Part shown: one piece after another, positions 7,802-16,914 of the stretch
How positions within the stretch are numbered: position 1 is the stretch's first letter
How the letters are laid out: each line of letters opens with the position of its first letter
Source of the DNA: Pseudomonas tumuqii
Lineage (GTDB): Bacteria > Pseudomonadota > Gammaproteobacteria > Pseudomonadales > Pseudomonadaceae
Direction: 5' to 3'
DNA: 64,000 nt
Assembly: GCF_013184545.1 (NCBI RefSeq)
Contig: NZ_JAAOJA010000006.1
Span: 1-64,000 of the forward strand
The notes under the pieces: generated by a model
What the model was told of the DNA's origin: nothing
The model's input: only the letters and a program-made list of their open reading frames with translations
Database searches by the model: none
Position numbers and translations under genes: made by a program

Positions 7802-9163
7802 TCAGCGGATGCCGTATTTATCCATCATCCGGTACAGGGTGACACGGGATACGCCGAGCAGCTTGGCGGCATGCGAGACATTGTTCATGGACTGGCTCAG
7901 GCAACTGCGTACCGCCACTTCCTCGGCGTGCGCCCGGACCTGTTCCAGCGGTTCGATCTCGACCCTTGCGTCGCTTTCGGCCAGGCCCAGGTCCCGCGGG
8001 GTGATCATGCGGTTCTCGCTCATCACCAGGGCACGCCGGATCCGGTTGATCAGTTCGCGAACATTGCCTGGCCAGTCGTAGTTCTGCATGGCCGCGACCG
8101 CCTGGCGGGTAAATCCGCGCACCACGCTGCCCTGTTCCTTGGCGAACTTGTGCAGGAAGAAGCGCGCCAGCAATTCGATGTCGCTGTTGCGTTGCGCCAG
8201 GCGCGGCACCTCGATGCTGAGCACGTTCAGGCGATAGTAGAGGTCTTCGCGAAAACGCCCCTCGCTCACCGCCTGTTCCAGGTCGACGTGGGTCGCGGCG
8301 ATTACCCGGGCGTTGCTGGTCAGGCTCTGGTTGCCGCCGAGGCGCTCGATGGTCTTCTGTTCGAGAAATCGCAGCAGATAGACCTGCAGCTGCTGTGGCA
8401 GGTCGCCGATCTCGTCGAGAAAGATGGTGCCATTCTGCGCCGATTCGATGCGCCCGATCTTGCGCTTGTAGGCACCGGTGAACGCGCCTTTTTCGTAGCC
8501 GAACAATTCGGCATGGATCAGGGTTTCCGGCAGGGCGCCGCAGTTCACCGCGACGAACGGGCCACCGCGATGGCGCGAACGCTGGTGCACGGCGCGGGCG
8601 ATCATTTCCTTGCCCACGCCGGTTTCACCGCGAATCAGCACCGGTGCATCGACCGTGGCGACCCGGCGGATCTGGTCGAAGATGCCGAGAAACTGCTTGC
8701 TGCCGCCAACCATGTGAAACTCTTCGATCGGCAGCAGCAGGCTGTTTTCCGTGTGCCGCAGTTGGGCCATGCCATGCAGGTGACCGAGGGCGCACTTGAG
8801 ATGGGTACTGTCGTCGAGCGGCAGGGAAAAATAATCGTAGAAATGCTCGTAGATCAGTTGGCGGAATTCCGCTTTCTCAAGGTTGGCCGGGTTGGTAAGG
8901 GCGACCCAGGAAAGATGCTCGTCGGTGTTGAGCAAGGTTTCGACCTGTTCGCGCTGTTCCTCCGAGAGACTGCTGGGCAGGAAGGCGACCCCCACGCTGT
9001 AGGGGCGCTGCTTGAGCAGAGCCAGGTTGTTGCTCGACGAGGTGATGCGGTCGAAGACCCAGTCGGTTACATGCAGGTTGGAGGATAACCGTTCGTCGTT
9101 GGACAGATCGAAAAGCAGAGCACGGCGTGGTTCTTCCACTAGTTGCTGGGCGGTGGCAGGCAT
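7802..9163 (-). CDS. sigma-54 dependent activator with degenerate receiver (VpsR-like)
   Basis: The protein has 453 residues. Residues 1-130 resemble a receiver fold but lack the phospho-acceptor Asp: the third strand reads VGVAFLPSS. The AAA+ domain has Walker A GETGVGKE near residue 177, the sigma-54 contact loop GAFTGA near 226 and Walker B IFLDEIGDL. A Fis-type helix-turn-helix ends the protein (AAKLLGVSRVTLYRMM). Known VpsR-type proteins respond to cyclic di-GMP and control matrix or secretion genes; whether this one does is inference. It is divergent from gspA, so it may control gspAB or itself through the 206-bp intergenic region. Confidence 0.85.
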   Translation of the reverse strand: MPATAQQLVEEPRRALLFDLSNDERLSSNLHVTDWVFDRITSSSNNLALLKQRPYSVGVAFLPSSLSEEQREQVETLLNTDEHLSWVALTNPANLEKAEFRQLIYEHFYDYFSLPLDDSTHLKCALGHLHGMAQLRHTENSLLLPIEEFHMVGGSKQFLGIFDQIRRVATVDAPVLIRGETGVGKEMIARAVHQRSRHRGGPFVAVNCGALPETLIHAELFGYEKGAFTGAYKRKIGRIESAQNGTIFLDEIGDLPQQLQVYLLRFLEQKTIERLGGNQSLTSNARVIAATHVDLEQAVSEGRFREDLYYRLNVLSIEVPRLAQRNSDIELLARFFLHKFAKEQGSVVRGFTRQAVAAMQNYDWPGNVRELINRIRRALVMSENRMITPRDLGLAESDARVEIEPLEQVRAHAEEVAVRSCLSQSMNNVSHAAKLLGVSRVTLYRMMDKYGIR

Positions 9164-9211
9164 TTGTTAAGCCCCTTGTACACATTATTCTTACTACTCT
9201 TCCTTTCCGTT

Positions 9212-9232
9212 ACTACGCTATACAAGCGTAGT
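9212..9232. promoter_or_regulatory. perfect inverted repeat in the divergent activator/gspA promoter region
   Basis: ACTACGCT and AGCGTAGT are separated by five bases (ATACA). The site lies 49 bp before the activator start and 138 bp before gspA. Its symmetry and place suggest an operator for a dimeric regulator, possibly the neighbouring activator. Confidence 0.5.
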
Positions 9233-9369
9233 TTCAATATTGGCGATTTTCAGGCCAGGCGACGAAAGGAGTGGCGACAGGCTATTACACCGATGCATGT
9301 CGAATCCGGACTGGAAACCGGCGTCAGGGACTCTATAGTCTTGTTGAGCTTTGCGAGGTTCGATGAACC

Positions 9370-11100
9370 ATGTATAGCAAATATTTCGGCTTCTCAGATC
9401 TGCCATTCACCATTGCGCCAGACCCGCGCTACCTCTACCTCAGCGCGCAGCATCGCGAGGCGCTGGCCAGTTTGTTGTATGGCATCAACTGTAACGGCGG
9501 CTTCGTCTTGCTGACCGGCGATGTCGGTACGGGCAAGACCACGGTCTGTCGCTGCCTGCTCGAGCAATTGCCCGACTCGGCCGAAGTGGCATTCATCCTC
9601 AACCCGAAATACAGCATCATCGAGTTGCTGGAAGCCATCTGCGACGAACTGAAAATCCCCTATCAGCACAGCCGGAGCCAGATCAAGGGTTACATCGATG
9701 CGCTGAATGCCCACCTGCTGGCGGCGCATGCCAGGGGCGTCAATACCGTGCTGATCATCGACGAGGCACAGAATCTCAGCCTCGACGTGCTGGAGCAGGT
9801 TCGCCTGCTGACCAACCTGGAAACCAGCAGCCAGAAGCTGTTGCAGATCATCCTGATCGGTCAGCCCGAGCTGCTGGACAAACTGGCTCGTCCGGAGCTG
9901 CGCCAGCTCAATCAGCGGATCACCGCTCGTTACCATCTCAACGCCCTGTCCCGCACCGAGTTGGGCGCCTATGTCAGTCATCGCCTGGCGGTCGGCGGCA
10001 GTGAGGCACCGCTGTTCACCCGCGCCGCTCTCTGGCGTCTGCATCGGTTGACCGGCGGTGTGCCGCGGATGGTCAACATCATCTGCGACCGGGCCCTGCT
10101 GGGTGCCTTCGTCGAGCGCCGTGGCAAGGTCGACTGGGGCGTGCTGGGGCGGGCCGCGCGTGAAGTGCGCGGCCAGCAAGCCATGCCGGCACCGCGCTGG
10201 CGCCTGGCGCTGCTGTCCTTGGCCTTGCTTGGCCTGCTGCTGGGGGTGGTCTTCTGGTATCCGGGCGGGTCCGGGCTGTTGGCTAGCCTGTTGCCGACAG
10301 TGCCAGCCGAGGTGCAGGCGTCGGCAGTGGCCTCGTCGGTGCCTGTCGAGGAGCCGCTAGCGCCACAACCTGAGCCCGAACCGGCGGTGCTGGAGGCGGA
10401 CGAAATACTCATCGAGGAACCTGTGGTCGCCGCACCGCCGAGCGAGCCGCCTTCCAGCCCGGCCAACTGGCAATGGCCGGACGGCACCGATCTGGGCGCG
10501 ACCGAGCCCTTGGCCTATCAGGCGTTGTTCCAGCTCTGGGGGATCGAGTACAACCCGACCGGTGCGCCGGTGGTCTGCCAATTCGCTCGTTTGCACAAGC
10601 TGGGCTGCCTGCTGCAGCCGGTCGATCTCGATGAGTTGCTCAAATTGAACCTGCCGGCGGTGATCAACCTGTTCAATGCTGCCAGACAATCGTTCTTTGC
10701 CACCCTGATCGGCGTCGAACCGCGCGCGGGGCTGGCGCGCCTGAATATCGCGGGCGAGGTGCGTACCGTCGAATTGGCCGAACTGCGTAGCTGGCTGCAG
10801 CAGAATCAACTGGTGCTCTGGCGCATGCCGCCCGGCTACCAGGTGCCGCTGCGTCCGGAGGCGCGCAGCGCCCTGGTGCCTTGGCTGGATACGCAGTTGG
10901 CCTGGTTGCAGGGGCGTACTCCCACGGCAACCCACGGCGAGTACTACGATCAGGAACTGCAACTGCAAGTCCTGGCCTTCCAGCATCATTACCAACTGGT
11001 GACCGATGCCGTGGTCGGACCGCAGACCCTGATCCAGCTCAGCAGTCTGACCGATACGGATATTCCTCAGCTGACGGCCTCCGAGCCGGAGGGGGAGTGA
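9370..11100 (+). CDS. gspA: GspA/ExeA-like ATPase of type II secretion
   Basis: The protein has 576 residues. The N-terminal AAA ATPase has Walker A GDVGTGKTT near residue 51 and Walker B VLIIDEAQ. A single membrane segment (WRLALLSLALLGLLLGVVF) lies near 277-297. A Pro/Glu-rich periplasmic linker and a C-terminal peptidoglycan-binding-like domain (about 515-565) follow. ExeA and ExeB form an inner-membrane complex that helps place the type II secretin through the peptidoglycan. The partner gspB starts 4 bp after the stop, which supports the call. No other type II secretion genes are in the window. Confidence 0.88.
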   Translation: MYSKYFGFSDLPFTIAPDPRYLYLSAQHREALASLLYGINCNGGFVLLTGDVGTGKTTVCRCLLEQLPDSAEVAFILNPKYSIIELLEAICDELKIPYQHSRSQIKGYIDALNAHLLAAHARGVNTVLIIDEAQNLSLDVLEQVRLLTNLETSSQKLLQIILIGQPELLDKLARPELRQLNQRITARYHLNALSRTELGAYVSHRLAVGGSEAPLFTRAALWRLHRLTGGVPRMVNIICDRALLGAFVERRGKVDWGVLGRAAREVRGQQAMPAPRWRLALLSLALLGLLLGVVFWYPGGSGLLASLLPTVPAEVQASAVASSVPVEEPLAPQPEPEPAVLEADEILIEEPVVAAPPSEPPSSPANWQWPDGTDLGATEPLAYQALFQLWGIEYNPTGAPVVCQFARLHKLGCLLQPVDLDELLKLNLPAVINLFNAARQSFFATLIGVEPRAGLARLNIAGEVRTVELAELRSWLQQNQLVLWRMPPGYQVPLRPEARSALVPWLDTQLAWLQGRTPTATHGEYYDQELQLQVLAFQHHYQLVTDAVVGPQTLIQLSSLTDTDIPQLTASEPEGE

Positions 11101-11104
11101 GTCC

Positions 11105-11902
11105 ATGTCGTACATTCTCAACGCCCTCAAACATTCCGAAAGCCAGCGCAACCGCGGTGAGATCCCGCACATCGACTCGCAGCCGGAGTTCGGCAAGGTG
11201 CAGTCGCGCAAGTGGACCGATCCCCTGTGGAAGTGGCTGGCCCTGGCCGCTTTGGTGGCCCTGCTGCTGAGCCTGGCCTGGATGCTGTTCGACACGGCGC
11301 CGAGCAGCGTGCAGGAGACGCCTGCCGCCAGCGCGCCAATCACCGAGCCGGCCACTCTGCCAGCAATCCCCCAGAACTCCACACCACTGGCTCCGCCCGA
11401 ACCGTTGGAACAAGCCCCCGGCTTACCCGCGCTGCAGGACATGGCCGGGGTGAGGATTCGTCTCGATGACGCCACCGAGCCCAGCCTTGCAGCCGCGTCG
11501 GCACCGGCCCCGGGCGTGCGCGAGAGCCCACGGGTGGTGCTCGATATGCCAGTCAGTCGCGGTGTTGTGACCGCGCCTGTGCAACAACCCTGGAGCGCAC
11601 GGCCAGAGCCGCCAGTGGTCCGTGAAGCATTGCCGGTGAGAGGTGAGGCGCCGCCTGAGGAAGGCCTCAGCGGGGTCAACCATTGGAAGACCCTGCCTGC
11701 GGATATGCAGAAGCAAATGCGCGAGATGGCATTCACTGCACACATCTATTCGAGCGATCCGGCCGCACGCTTTATCCGGGTGAGTGGCCGCACGTTGCGC
11801 GAAGGCGACCAACTGGGCGCGCAGTTGAAACTGCAGCAGATCGCCCGTGACGGCATCGTCTTCAGTTACAACGGCGATAAATTCTGGTTCGGTTTCAACT
11901 GA
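11105..11902 (+). CDS. gspB: GspB/ExeB-like type II secretion assembly protein
   Basis: The protein has 265 residues. The start MSYILNALKHSE is typical of the family, with GGAGGGGGA just upstream inside the gspA end. One membrane segment (about 40-63) is followed by a long Pro/Ala-rich periplasmic linker and a C-terminal GspB domain ending in FSYNGDKFWFGF. It is translationally close to gspA and should work with it in secretin placement. A weak hairpin follows at 11904-11926. Confidence 0.87.
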   Translation: MSYILNALKHSESQRNRGEIPHIDSQPEFGKVQSRKWTDPLWKWLALAALVALLLSLAWMLFDTAPSSVQETPAASAPITEPATLPAIPQNSTPLAPPEPLEQAPGLPALQDMAGVRIRLDDATEPSLAAASAPAPGVRESPRVVLDMPVSRGVVTAPVQQPWSARPEPPVVREALPVRGEAPPEEGLSGVNHWKTLPADMQKQMREMAFTAHIYSSDPAARFIRVSGRTLREGDQLGAQLKLQQIARDGIVFSYNGDKFWFGFN

Positions 11903-12140
11903 CCGCAGCGGGCATAAAGGCTGCGCTTTGCCAGAATCGATCCCGCCCGGACGTGGGGTGCTGGCCCGATTATGTGTTGCAGGCAGCTTTTGAAGAGTGG
12001 GCGGGGCGGCGATCCGTTCGGGGCGCAGCGACAGCCCGCCGGATGTGTGTCGTGCCGGTGATCTGATCGCGTCCCGGGCCGTTGTGGCGTGGCCCCGGCA
12101 GGAGCTGTTATAGCAGGCCGTTGAAAAGTACCCGCCAGGG

Positions 12141-12926
12141 CTATGGGGTGCCCCGGTCGCGAATCAGGTAGCACAGATCCGGGGTCTTGCTGCAGCCGTC
12201 GTAGCCTTCGGCGATGACTTCGTCCATGGCCTTCTGCAAACGGTCGACGACTTCGTCGGCGGTTTTCTTGTTCAGCGCCAGATAGATTTTTTCGCTGCGA
12301 AAGCTCAACACGGTTTGCAATCCGGTGACGTCTTCCTCCTTGGCATAGGTGCGCCAGACTGGGTCCGAGGTGGCCCACAACTCTATTCGGCCACTGAGCA
12401 ATTTTCGCAGGTTCTCCTCGTCTTGTAGGCTGTCGATCACGGCCAGCTTCTGGCTCTCCAGATACTGGCTGACGCCACCGTTCTTGTAGGCCCCCACCCG
12501 ATAGCCCTTGGCCTGGGCCAGGTTTTCGAACTTGAGGGCGCTGCCGGGTGCCGCGAGCAGCACGCTCTCATAATGGGCAAGCGGGCCGACCCATTTGAAC
12601 TGCGCGCTGTTCTTTTCGCTGCGGGCGACGCCGAGCAGTCCGTGATCGGGTAGCGCCAAGGTCTGTTCGTAGACCCGGTTCCAGGGCGTGCGCAGGGTCA
12701 GGCTGTAATCGATGCCAGCGCGTTTGAACACCTCGCGCACGGTATCGGTCGCGATACCCTGAACCTCGTCGCCACGGGCGAAATTCTTGCCGCCCTTGGC
12801 CATATTGAAGGGGGGGAAATTTGCGGTCAGTAGAATGATTCGATAGTCCGGAGGCAGCTCGGCACGGGCATTGATTGCCCCCAGAAGCAGATAGGACAGC
12901 AGGGCAGCTTTAAGTGGTTTAGGCAT
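12141..12926 (-). CDS. periplasmic solute-binding protein, family 3 (orphan)
   Basis: The protein has 261 residues. The start at 12926 follows GAGGA, and a signal peptide runs to about residue 21 (INARA). The rest matches the two-lobed SBP_bac_3 fold used for amino acids and small organic ligands: FPPFNM near the start, a GVARSEKN stretch and a GYRVGAYKNGGV hinge region. No permease or ATPase gene is adjacent, so it may serve a transporter encoded elsewhere or act as a sensory protein. The gene stands alone, convergent with gspAB. Confidence 0.8.
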   Translation of the reverse strand: MPKPLKAALLSYLLLGAINARAELPPDYRIILLTANFPPFNMAKGGKNFARGDEVQGIATDTVREVFKRAGIDYSLTLRTPWNRVYEQTLALPDHGLLGVARSEKNSAQFKWVGPLAHYESVLLAAPGSALKFENLAQAKGYRVGAYKNGGVSQYLESQKLAVIDSLQDEENLRKLLSGRIELWATSDPVWRTYAKEEDVTGLQTVLSFRSEKIYLALNKKTADEVVDRLQKAMDEVIAEGYDGCSKTPDLCYLIRDRGTP

Positions 12927-13035
12927 GCGGTCGTTCCTCAAGGCGTTATTTTTTTTGTGCCCCGTGAGCAAGCATGGCGGCAGGGAAACAACTCGGGCGA
13001 GCTGAGCTGCAGAAGGCGTAGCCGTGTGCGCACAG

Positions 13036-13070
13036 TGAAAACGGGCCGGGCAGGATGCAACTGCCCGGCC
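13036..13070 (-). terminator. terminator of the OprD-family porin gene
   Basis: GGCCGGGCAG and CTGCCCGGCC form a perfect 10-bp stem with a 7-nt loop. On the minus strand it is followed by CGTTTTC, consistent with a rho-independent terminator. Confidence 0.75.
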
Positions 13071-13095
13071 TGTAACCCCGCAGGCGGGGCCGCGA

Positions 13096-14343
13096 CTAGA
13101 ACAGCGACAAGGTGTAGCTGACGATCAGGCGGTTCTCGTCCATGTCGCGACCGAAGTTGTTGCGCACCATGGCGTTACGCCATTTCAGGCCGAGGTTCTT
13201 CAGCGGGCCTTCCTGGATCACGTAGGCGAGGTCCATGTCGCGCTCCCACTCCTTGCCGTCCGAGGCGGTGCCACGGTCGATGTTGTCGCCGCTCAGGTAG
13301 CGGGTCATGAAGGTCAGGCCGGGGATGCCGATGGAGGCGAAGTTGAAGTCGTAACGCGCCTGCCAGGAGGTCTCGTCCTTGGCCGCGAAGTTGCCGATCT
13401 GCACGTAGTTGACCAGGAATGGATCGGTACCGTTGACGTAGGCCGCGCCGGTATCGCCGCTCATCTTCTGGTAGCCGAGGCCCAAGCTGTGGCCGCTCAG
13501 GGCATAGGTGACCATGGCGCCGAAGGCCTTGTTGTCGATGTTGCTGTGGCCGTCGTCGGTGGAGCGGGCGTAGCGCAGGTCGGTCTTCAGCGACTGCTTG
13601 TCGCCCAGCGGCAACACATGCACCAGGTTGAAGGAGTGTTGCTTATAGAGGTCCTCGAGGTTGCTGTAGTAGTAACCGCCGCTGAGGCTGTCGCTGAATG
13701 CGTAGGTGCCGCCGGCGAAGACGAACTCGTTGCTTTGGTTGGGATCGCTGAACGTGATGCCGCTAAGTGCGTAGGTGTTCAGGCTGAGGTCTTGGTAATC
13801 GCCGGAGTCGCGGTTGTTGACCTCGTCCAGGTACCCGGCATCGAGTGTCAGCCCGGCAACATCCTTGGAAACCAACTGGCCGCCGCGAAACACCTGGGGT
13901 AACAGGCGGCTGTCGCTGGAACCGATGGCCATATTCTTCAGCTGCAGCGCGCCGACTTTGAGCACGGTTTCGGAGACCTTGGCCTTGGCGGCGAGGCCGA
14001 GGTCGCCGTAGTTGTCTTGGGAGCCGCCCGAAGATCGGTCGGGAACCAGCAGGCCGCTGCCGGCGGTGCCGTCACCGGAGTCCAGCTTGAAGCCGAAAGT
14101 GCCCAGCGCATCGACGCCGAAGCCCACGGTGCCCTCGGTGTAACCGGACTCCAGGCGCAGCAGGAAGCCCTGCGCCCATTCTTCCGACTTGGCCTGACCG
14201 GCACCTTCGCGGAAATCGCGGTTGAAATAGAAGTTGCGCGCTTCGAGGCTGGCTTTGCTGTCTTTGAGGAATTCAGCCTGAGCGGCCAAAGACACACCGA
14301 GTGTGCCGGCGGCGACAGCCAGTGCGAGGGAGGTTCTTTTCAT
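13096..14343 (-). CDS. OprD-family outer-membrane porin
   Basis: The protein has 415 residues, close to the usual 420-440 of the family. The ATG at 14343 follows GGAGAG. The signal peptide ends at AAQA, and the mature protein opens with EFLKDSKASLEARNFYFNRDFRE, characteristic of OprD/OpdK porins. It ends in a terminal Phe (YTLSLF), the outer-membrane insertion signal. Members take up amino acids or carboxylates; the neighbouring TRAP transporter for organic acids makes a carboxylate plausible, but the substrate is inferred. Confidence 0.9.
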   Translation of the reverse strand: MKRTSLALAVAAGTLGVSLAAQAEFLKDSKASLEARNFYFNRDFREGAGQAKSEEWAQGFLLRLESGYTEGTVGFGVDALGTFGFKLDSGDGTAGSGLLVPDRSSGGSQDNYGDLGLAAKAKVSETVLKVGALQLKNMAIGSSDSRLLPQVFRGGQLVSKDVAGLTLDAGYLDEVNNRDSGDYQDLSLNTYALSGITFSDPNQSNEFVFAGGTYAFSDSLSGGYYYSNLEDLYKQHSFNLVHVLPLGDKQSLKTDLRYARSTDDGHSNIDNKAFGAMVTYALSGHSLGLGYQKMSGDTGAAYVNGTDPFLVNYVQIGNFAAKDETSWQARYDFNFASIGIPGLTFMTRYLSGDNIDRGTASDGKEWERDMDLAYVIQEGPLKNLGLKWRNAMVRNNFGRDMDENRLIVSYTLSLF

Positions 14344-14801
14344 TGTGGTTCTCTCCAGTGTTTTTATGGGTGTTGCATCGGCGCGTATAGGTACGGACCG
14401 AATTCGTAGGCGCACTCCCGCCGTCACGCCAATGGGCGCCAAAGCAGTTCGGTGGACGGCGGAGCGGGCGTAATTAGGGTGGCGTTGCGCCGAGACCCGG
14501 GCTTGAGGTCATACGGGCGATGCAGCGGGCATCGAGCCGGGCAAGGGTGCGAGAAGAGGCGGCGAGCGTGGTAAGCGTGAGCGACATAGGAGACCTCGAC
14601 AGCTTAGGGGCGATGTTTATGGGCCCCAGTTGAAAGGGCCGATAGCGCAGGTGGCTCTCATGCAACACGCCAGGGCGAGCCGCAGCGCTGCCCGGCGTGC
14701 ACGATTGACGGGCAAGGCTTTGCCGGCCGTGGTAGCCACGGCGCAGCGAATAGCGTTGGAGGATGCCCCTGCGCGATGAAGACGCAGGGGCGTTCGAAGC
14801 G
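14344..14801. other. intergenic region between porin and TRAP genes
   Basis: It contains the upstream region of the porin gene and the 3' side of the TRAP large subunit. A hairpin pairs 14765-14773 with 14783-14791 (GCCCCTGCG) after the TRAP stop codon, without a clear T-run. A minus-strand frame starting MSLTLTTL (stop at 14474) has only a marginal ribosome-binding site and no recognisable family, so it is not called as a gene. Confidence 0.45.
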
Positions 14802-16178
14802 TTACTTGCCGTATACCTGTTCCGGCAGCCAGGTAATCAGGCTGGGGAAGATGTAGGCGATCACCAGCATCAGTATCTGCAGAAGGATGAACGGCAGTAC
14901 GCCCTTGTAGATGGTGCTGGTGGGCACCGAACTGGGGGTGACGCCGCGCAGGTAGAACAGGGCGAAGCCGAACGGTGGGGTGAGGAAGGAGGTCTGCAGG
15001 TTCAGCGCGATCATCACGCCGAGCCAGACCGGATCCAGCCCCATGGCCAGCAATACCGGGCCGACAATCGGCACCACCACGAAGGTGATCTCGATGAAGT
15101 CGAGGATGAAGCCGAGCAGGAAGATCACCAGCATCACCAGGAAGAAGGCGCCGAGTACCCCGCCTGGCAGTTGGGCGAAGATGTCCTCGATCATGACCTC
15201 GCCGCCGAAGCCGCGGAACACCAGGGAGAACAGCGAGGCGCCAATCAGGATCAGGAACACCATGGCGCTGATCTCGGTGGTGCCATAGGCCACTTCACGC
15301 AACTGGCCGAAGTTCAGCTTGCCCTTGTAGAAGGCCAGCGCCATGGCGCCGAGGGCCCCGAGGGCGGCCGCTTCGGTCGGGGTGGCGTAACCGGCGAGGA
15401 TCGAACCGAGCACCGCGCCGATCAGCAGCAGTGGCGGCACCAGGGCGTTGATCAGCTTGCCCCATTCGATCGGGCCGAGTTCTTCCTGTGGCAGCGCCGG
15501 CAGCTTCTTCGGCTGGAAGATCGCCACGCCGATGATGTAGAGGATATACAGGCCGACCAGCAGCAGGCCGGGCACCAGCGCGCCGACGAACAGGTCGCCG
15601 ACCGAGACGGTTTTCGGCGAGAAGATGCCCATCTTCAACTGCGCCTGCTGATAGGCGCTGGACATCACGTCACCCAGCAGGACCAGCACGATCGATGGCG
15701 GAATGATCTGCCCCAGGGTGCCGGTGGCCGCCAGGGTGCCGGTGGCGATGGCCGGGTCGTAACCGCGCCGCAGCATGGTCGGCAGGGCCAGCAGGCCCAT
15801 GGTCACCACGGTGGCGCCGACGATGCCGGTACTGGCGGCGAGCAGTGCACCGACCACGCATACGGAAATCGCCAGGCCGCCGCGCAGGGTGCCGAACAGC
15901 CGCGACATGGATTCCAGCAGGTCTTCGGCGACACGCGATTTCTCCAGCATCACCCCCATGAACACGAACAGCGGCACCGCCAGCATGGTCTGGTTGTTCA
16001 TGATGCCGAACAGACGGTTGGGCAGGGCGTTCAGGTAACCGCCATCGAAGGTGCCGGTGAGCATGCCGATGCCGGCAAACAGCAGGGACACGCCGCCGAG
16101 GGTGAAGGCCACCGGGTAGCCGGCCATCAAGGCCGCGCAGATACAGATGAACAGCAGGATCGCCATTAACTCAACCAT
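14802..16178 (-). CDS. TRAP transporter large permease subunit (DctM type)
   Basis: The protein has 458 residues and is almost entirely hydrophobic, with about 12 membrane segments. It opens with MVELMAILLFICICAALMAG and contains the GQIIPPS motif of the DctM family. It forms the sodium-coupled channel of a tripartite periplasmic transporter. The start overlaps the end of the small subunit by 8 bp, so the two are translationally coupled. The sequence resembles the mannitol/chloroaromatic/2-oxoacid branch rather than classic C4-dicarboxylate DctM; substrate assignment is inference. Confidence 0.9.
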   Translation of the reverse strand: MVELMAILLFICICAALMAGYPVAFTLGGVSLLFAGIGMLTGTFDGGYLNALPNRLFGIMNNQTMLAVPLFVFMGVMLEKSRVAEDLLESMSRLFGTLRGGLAISVCVVGALLAASTGIVGATVVTMGLLALPTMLRRGYDPAIATGTLAATGTLGQIIPPSIVLVLLGDVMSSAYQQAQLKMGIFSPKTVSVGDLFVGALVPGLLLVGLYILYIIGVAIFQPKKLPALPQEELGPIEWGKLINALVPPLLLIGAVLGSILAGYATPTEAAALGALGAMALAFYKGKLNFGQLREVAYGTTEISAMVFLILIGASLFSLVFRGFGGEVMIEDIFAQLPGGVLGAFFLVMLVIFLLGFILDFIEITFVVVPIVGPVLLAMGLDPVWLGVMIALNLQTSFLTPPFGFALFYLRGVTPSSVPTSTIYKGVLPFILLQILMLVIAYIFPSLITWLPEQVYGK

Positions 16179-16716
16179 GCTTCACCTCCGGCGCAGGCAG
16201 GCGACCGGCGAAGATGTAGACGGATTTGATCAAGTCGGAGATTCCTTGCAGCACCAGGCTGATGATCAGCACCAGGATGATGCTCTTCTGTAGATAAACG
16301 AACTTCAGACCGCCCGATTCGCTCGAGCCTTCCAGAGTTGCCCAGGAGTTGCCCACGTAATCCCAGCTGCTCCAGCCGAGGAACAGGCACACCGGCAGGA
16401 GAAACAGCAGGTTGCCAAAGATCTCCACCAGGGCTTGGCGGCGGCCGCTGAACTTCTGGTAGAAAATATCCACGCGAACATGGCCGTTGCGCTGCAACAC
16501 CCAGGCGGCGGCGCCCATGAACACCAGGGCGTGGGCGTAGAGCACGGCTTCCTGTAGCGCGGTGGCGCCAATGCCGAAGCCATAGCGCAACACCACCACG
16601 GTCGCGGTGCCGACAACCAGAAACAGGGTGAGCCAGGCGCAGGCCTTGCCAAAGCCGGCATTGATGGCGTCGAGCAGGCGCGCTAAGCCGAGCAGGGGAG
16701 GGGGATGATTCGACAT
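16171..16716 (-). CDS. TRAP transporter small permease subunit (DctQ type)
   Basis: The protein has 181 residues and four predicted membrane helices, as expected for DctQ. The sequence HVRVDIFYQKFS matches the conserved R-x-D-hydrophobic stretch after the second helix. It is transcribed ahead of the large subunit, overlapping its start, and divergent from the binding protein gene at 16915. Its role is to stabilise the large subunit and dock the binding protein. Confidence 0.88.
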   Translation of the reverse strand: MSNHPPPLLGLARLLDAINAGFGKACAWLTLFLVVGTATVVVLRYGFGIGATALQEAVLYAHALVFMGAAAWVLQRNGHVRVDIFYQKFSGRRQALVEIFGNLLFLLPVCLFLGWSSWDYVGNSWATLEGSSESGGLKFVYLQKSIILVLIISLVLQGISDLIKSVYIFAGRLPAPEVKHG

Positions 16717-16790
16717 GGCAGATCCTTATTGTTATGGCCAGGAAACCCGGCGATTCTAGGCGGCTGGGTAAGAGCGTCGCAACCGGCAGT

Positions 16791-16804
16791 ACTACGTACG
16801 TAGT
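16791..16804. promoter_or_regulatory. perfect 14-bp palindrome in the divergent TRAP promoter region
   Basis: ACTACGTACGTAGT reads identically on both strands. It lies 75 bp before the small-subunit start and 111 bp before the binding-protein start, so one regulator bound here could control both halves of the transporter. Confidence 0.55.
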
Positions 16805-16914
16805 CGCTAAACTTGAGAGGTGTAGGTTCCTGTGGTACTCAACATATAGCTGAATACTGGCGATCCCAGTGCTCAGACCATTAGTACAACAACAGAACAA
16901 CAAGGAGTTATTAC

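Noticed and set aside
14474..14668. 64-residue minus-strand frame between porin and TRAP genes
   Set aside because: Only a marginal ribosome-binding site for an internal ATG and no recognisable features.
14763..16169. 468-residue plus-strand frame opposite the TRAP large subunit
   Set aside because: Extremely Gln/His/Asp-rich, the usual signature of an antisense frame over a membrane protein gene.
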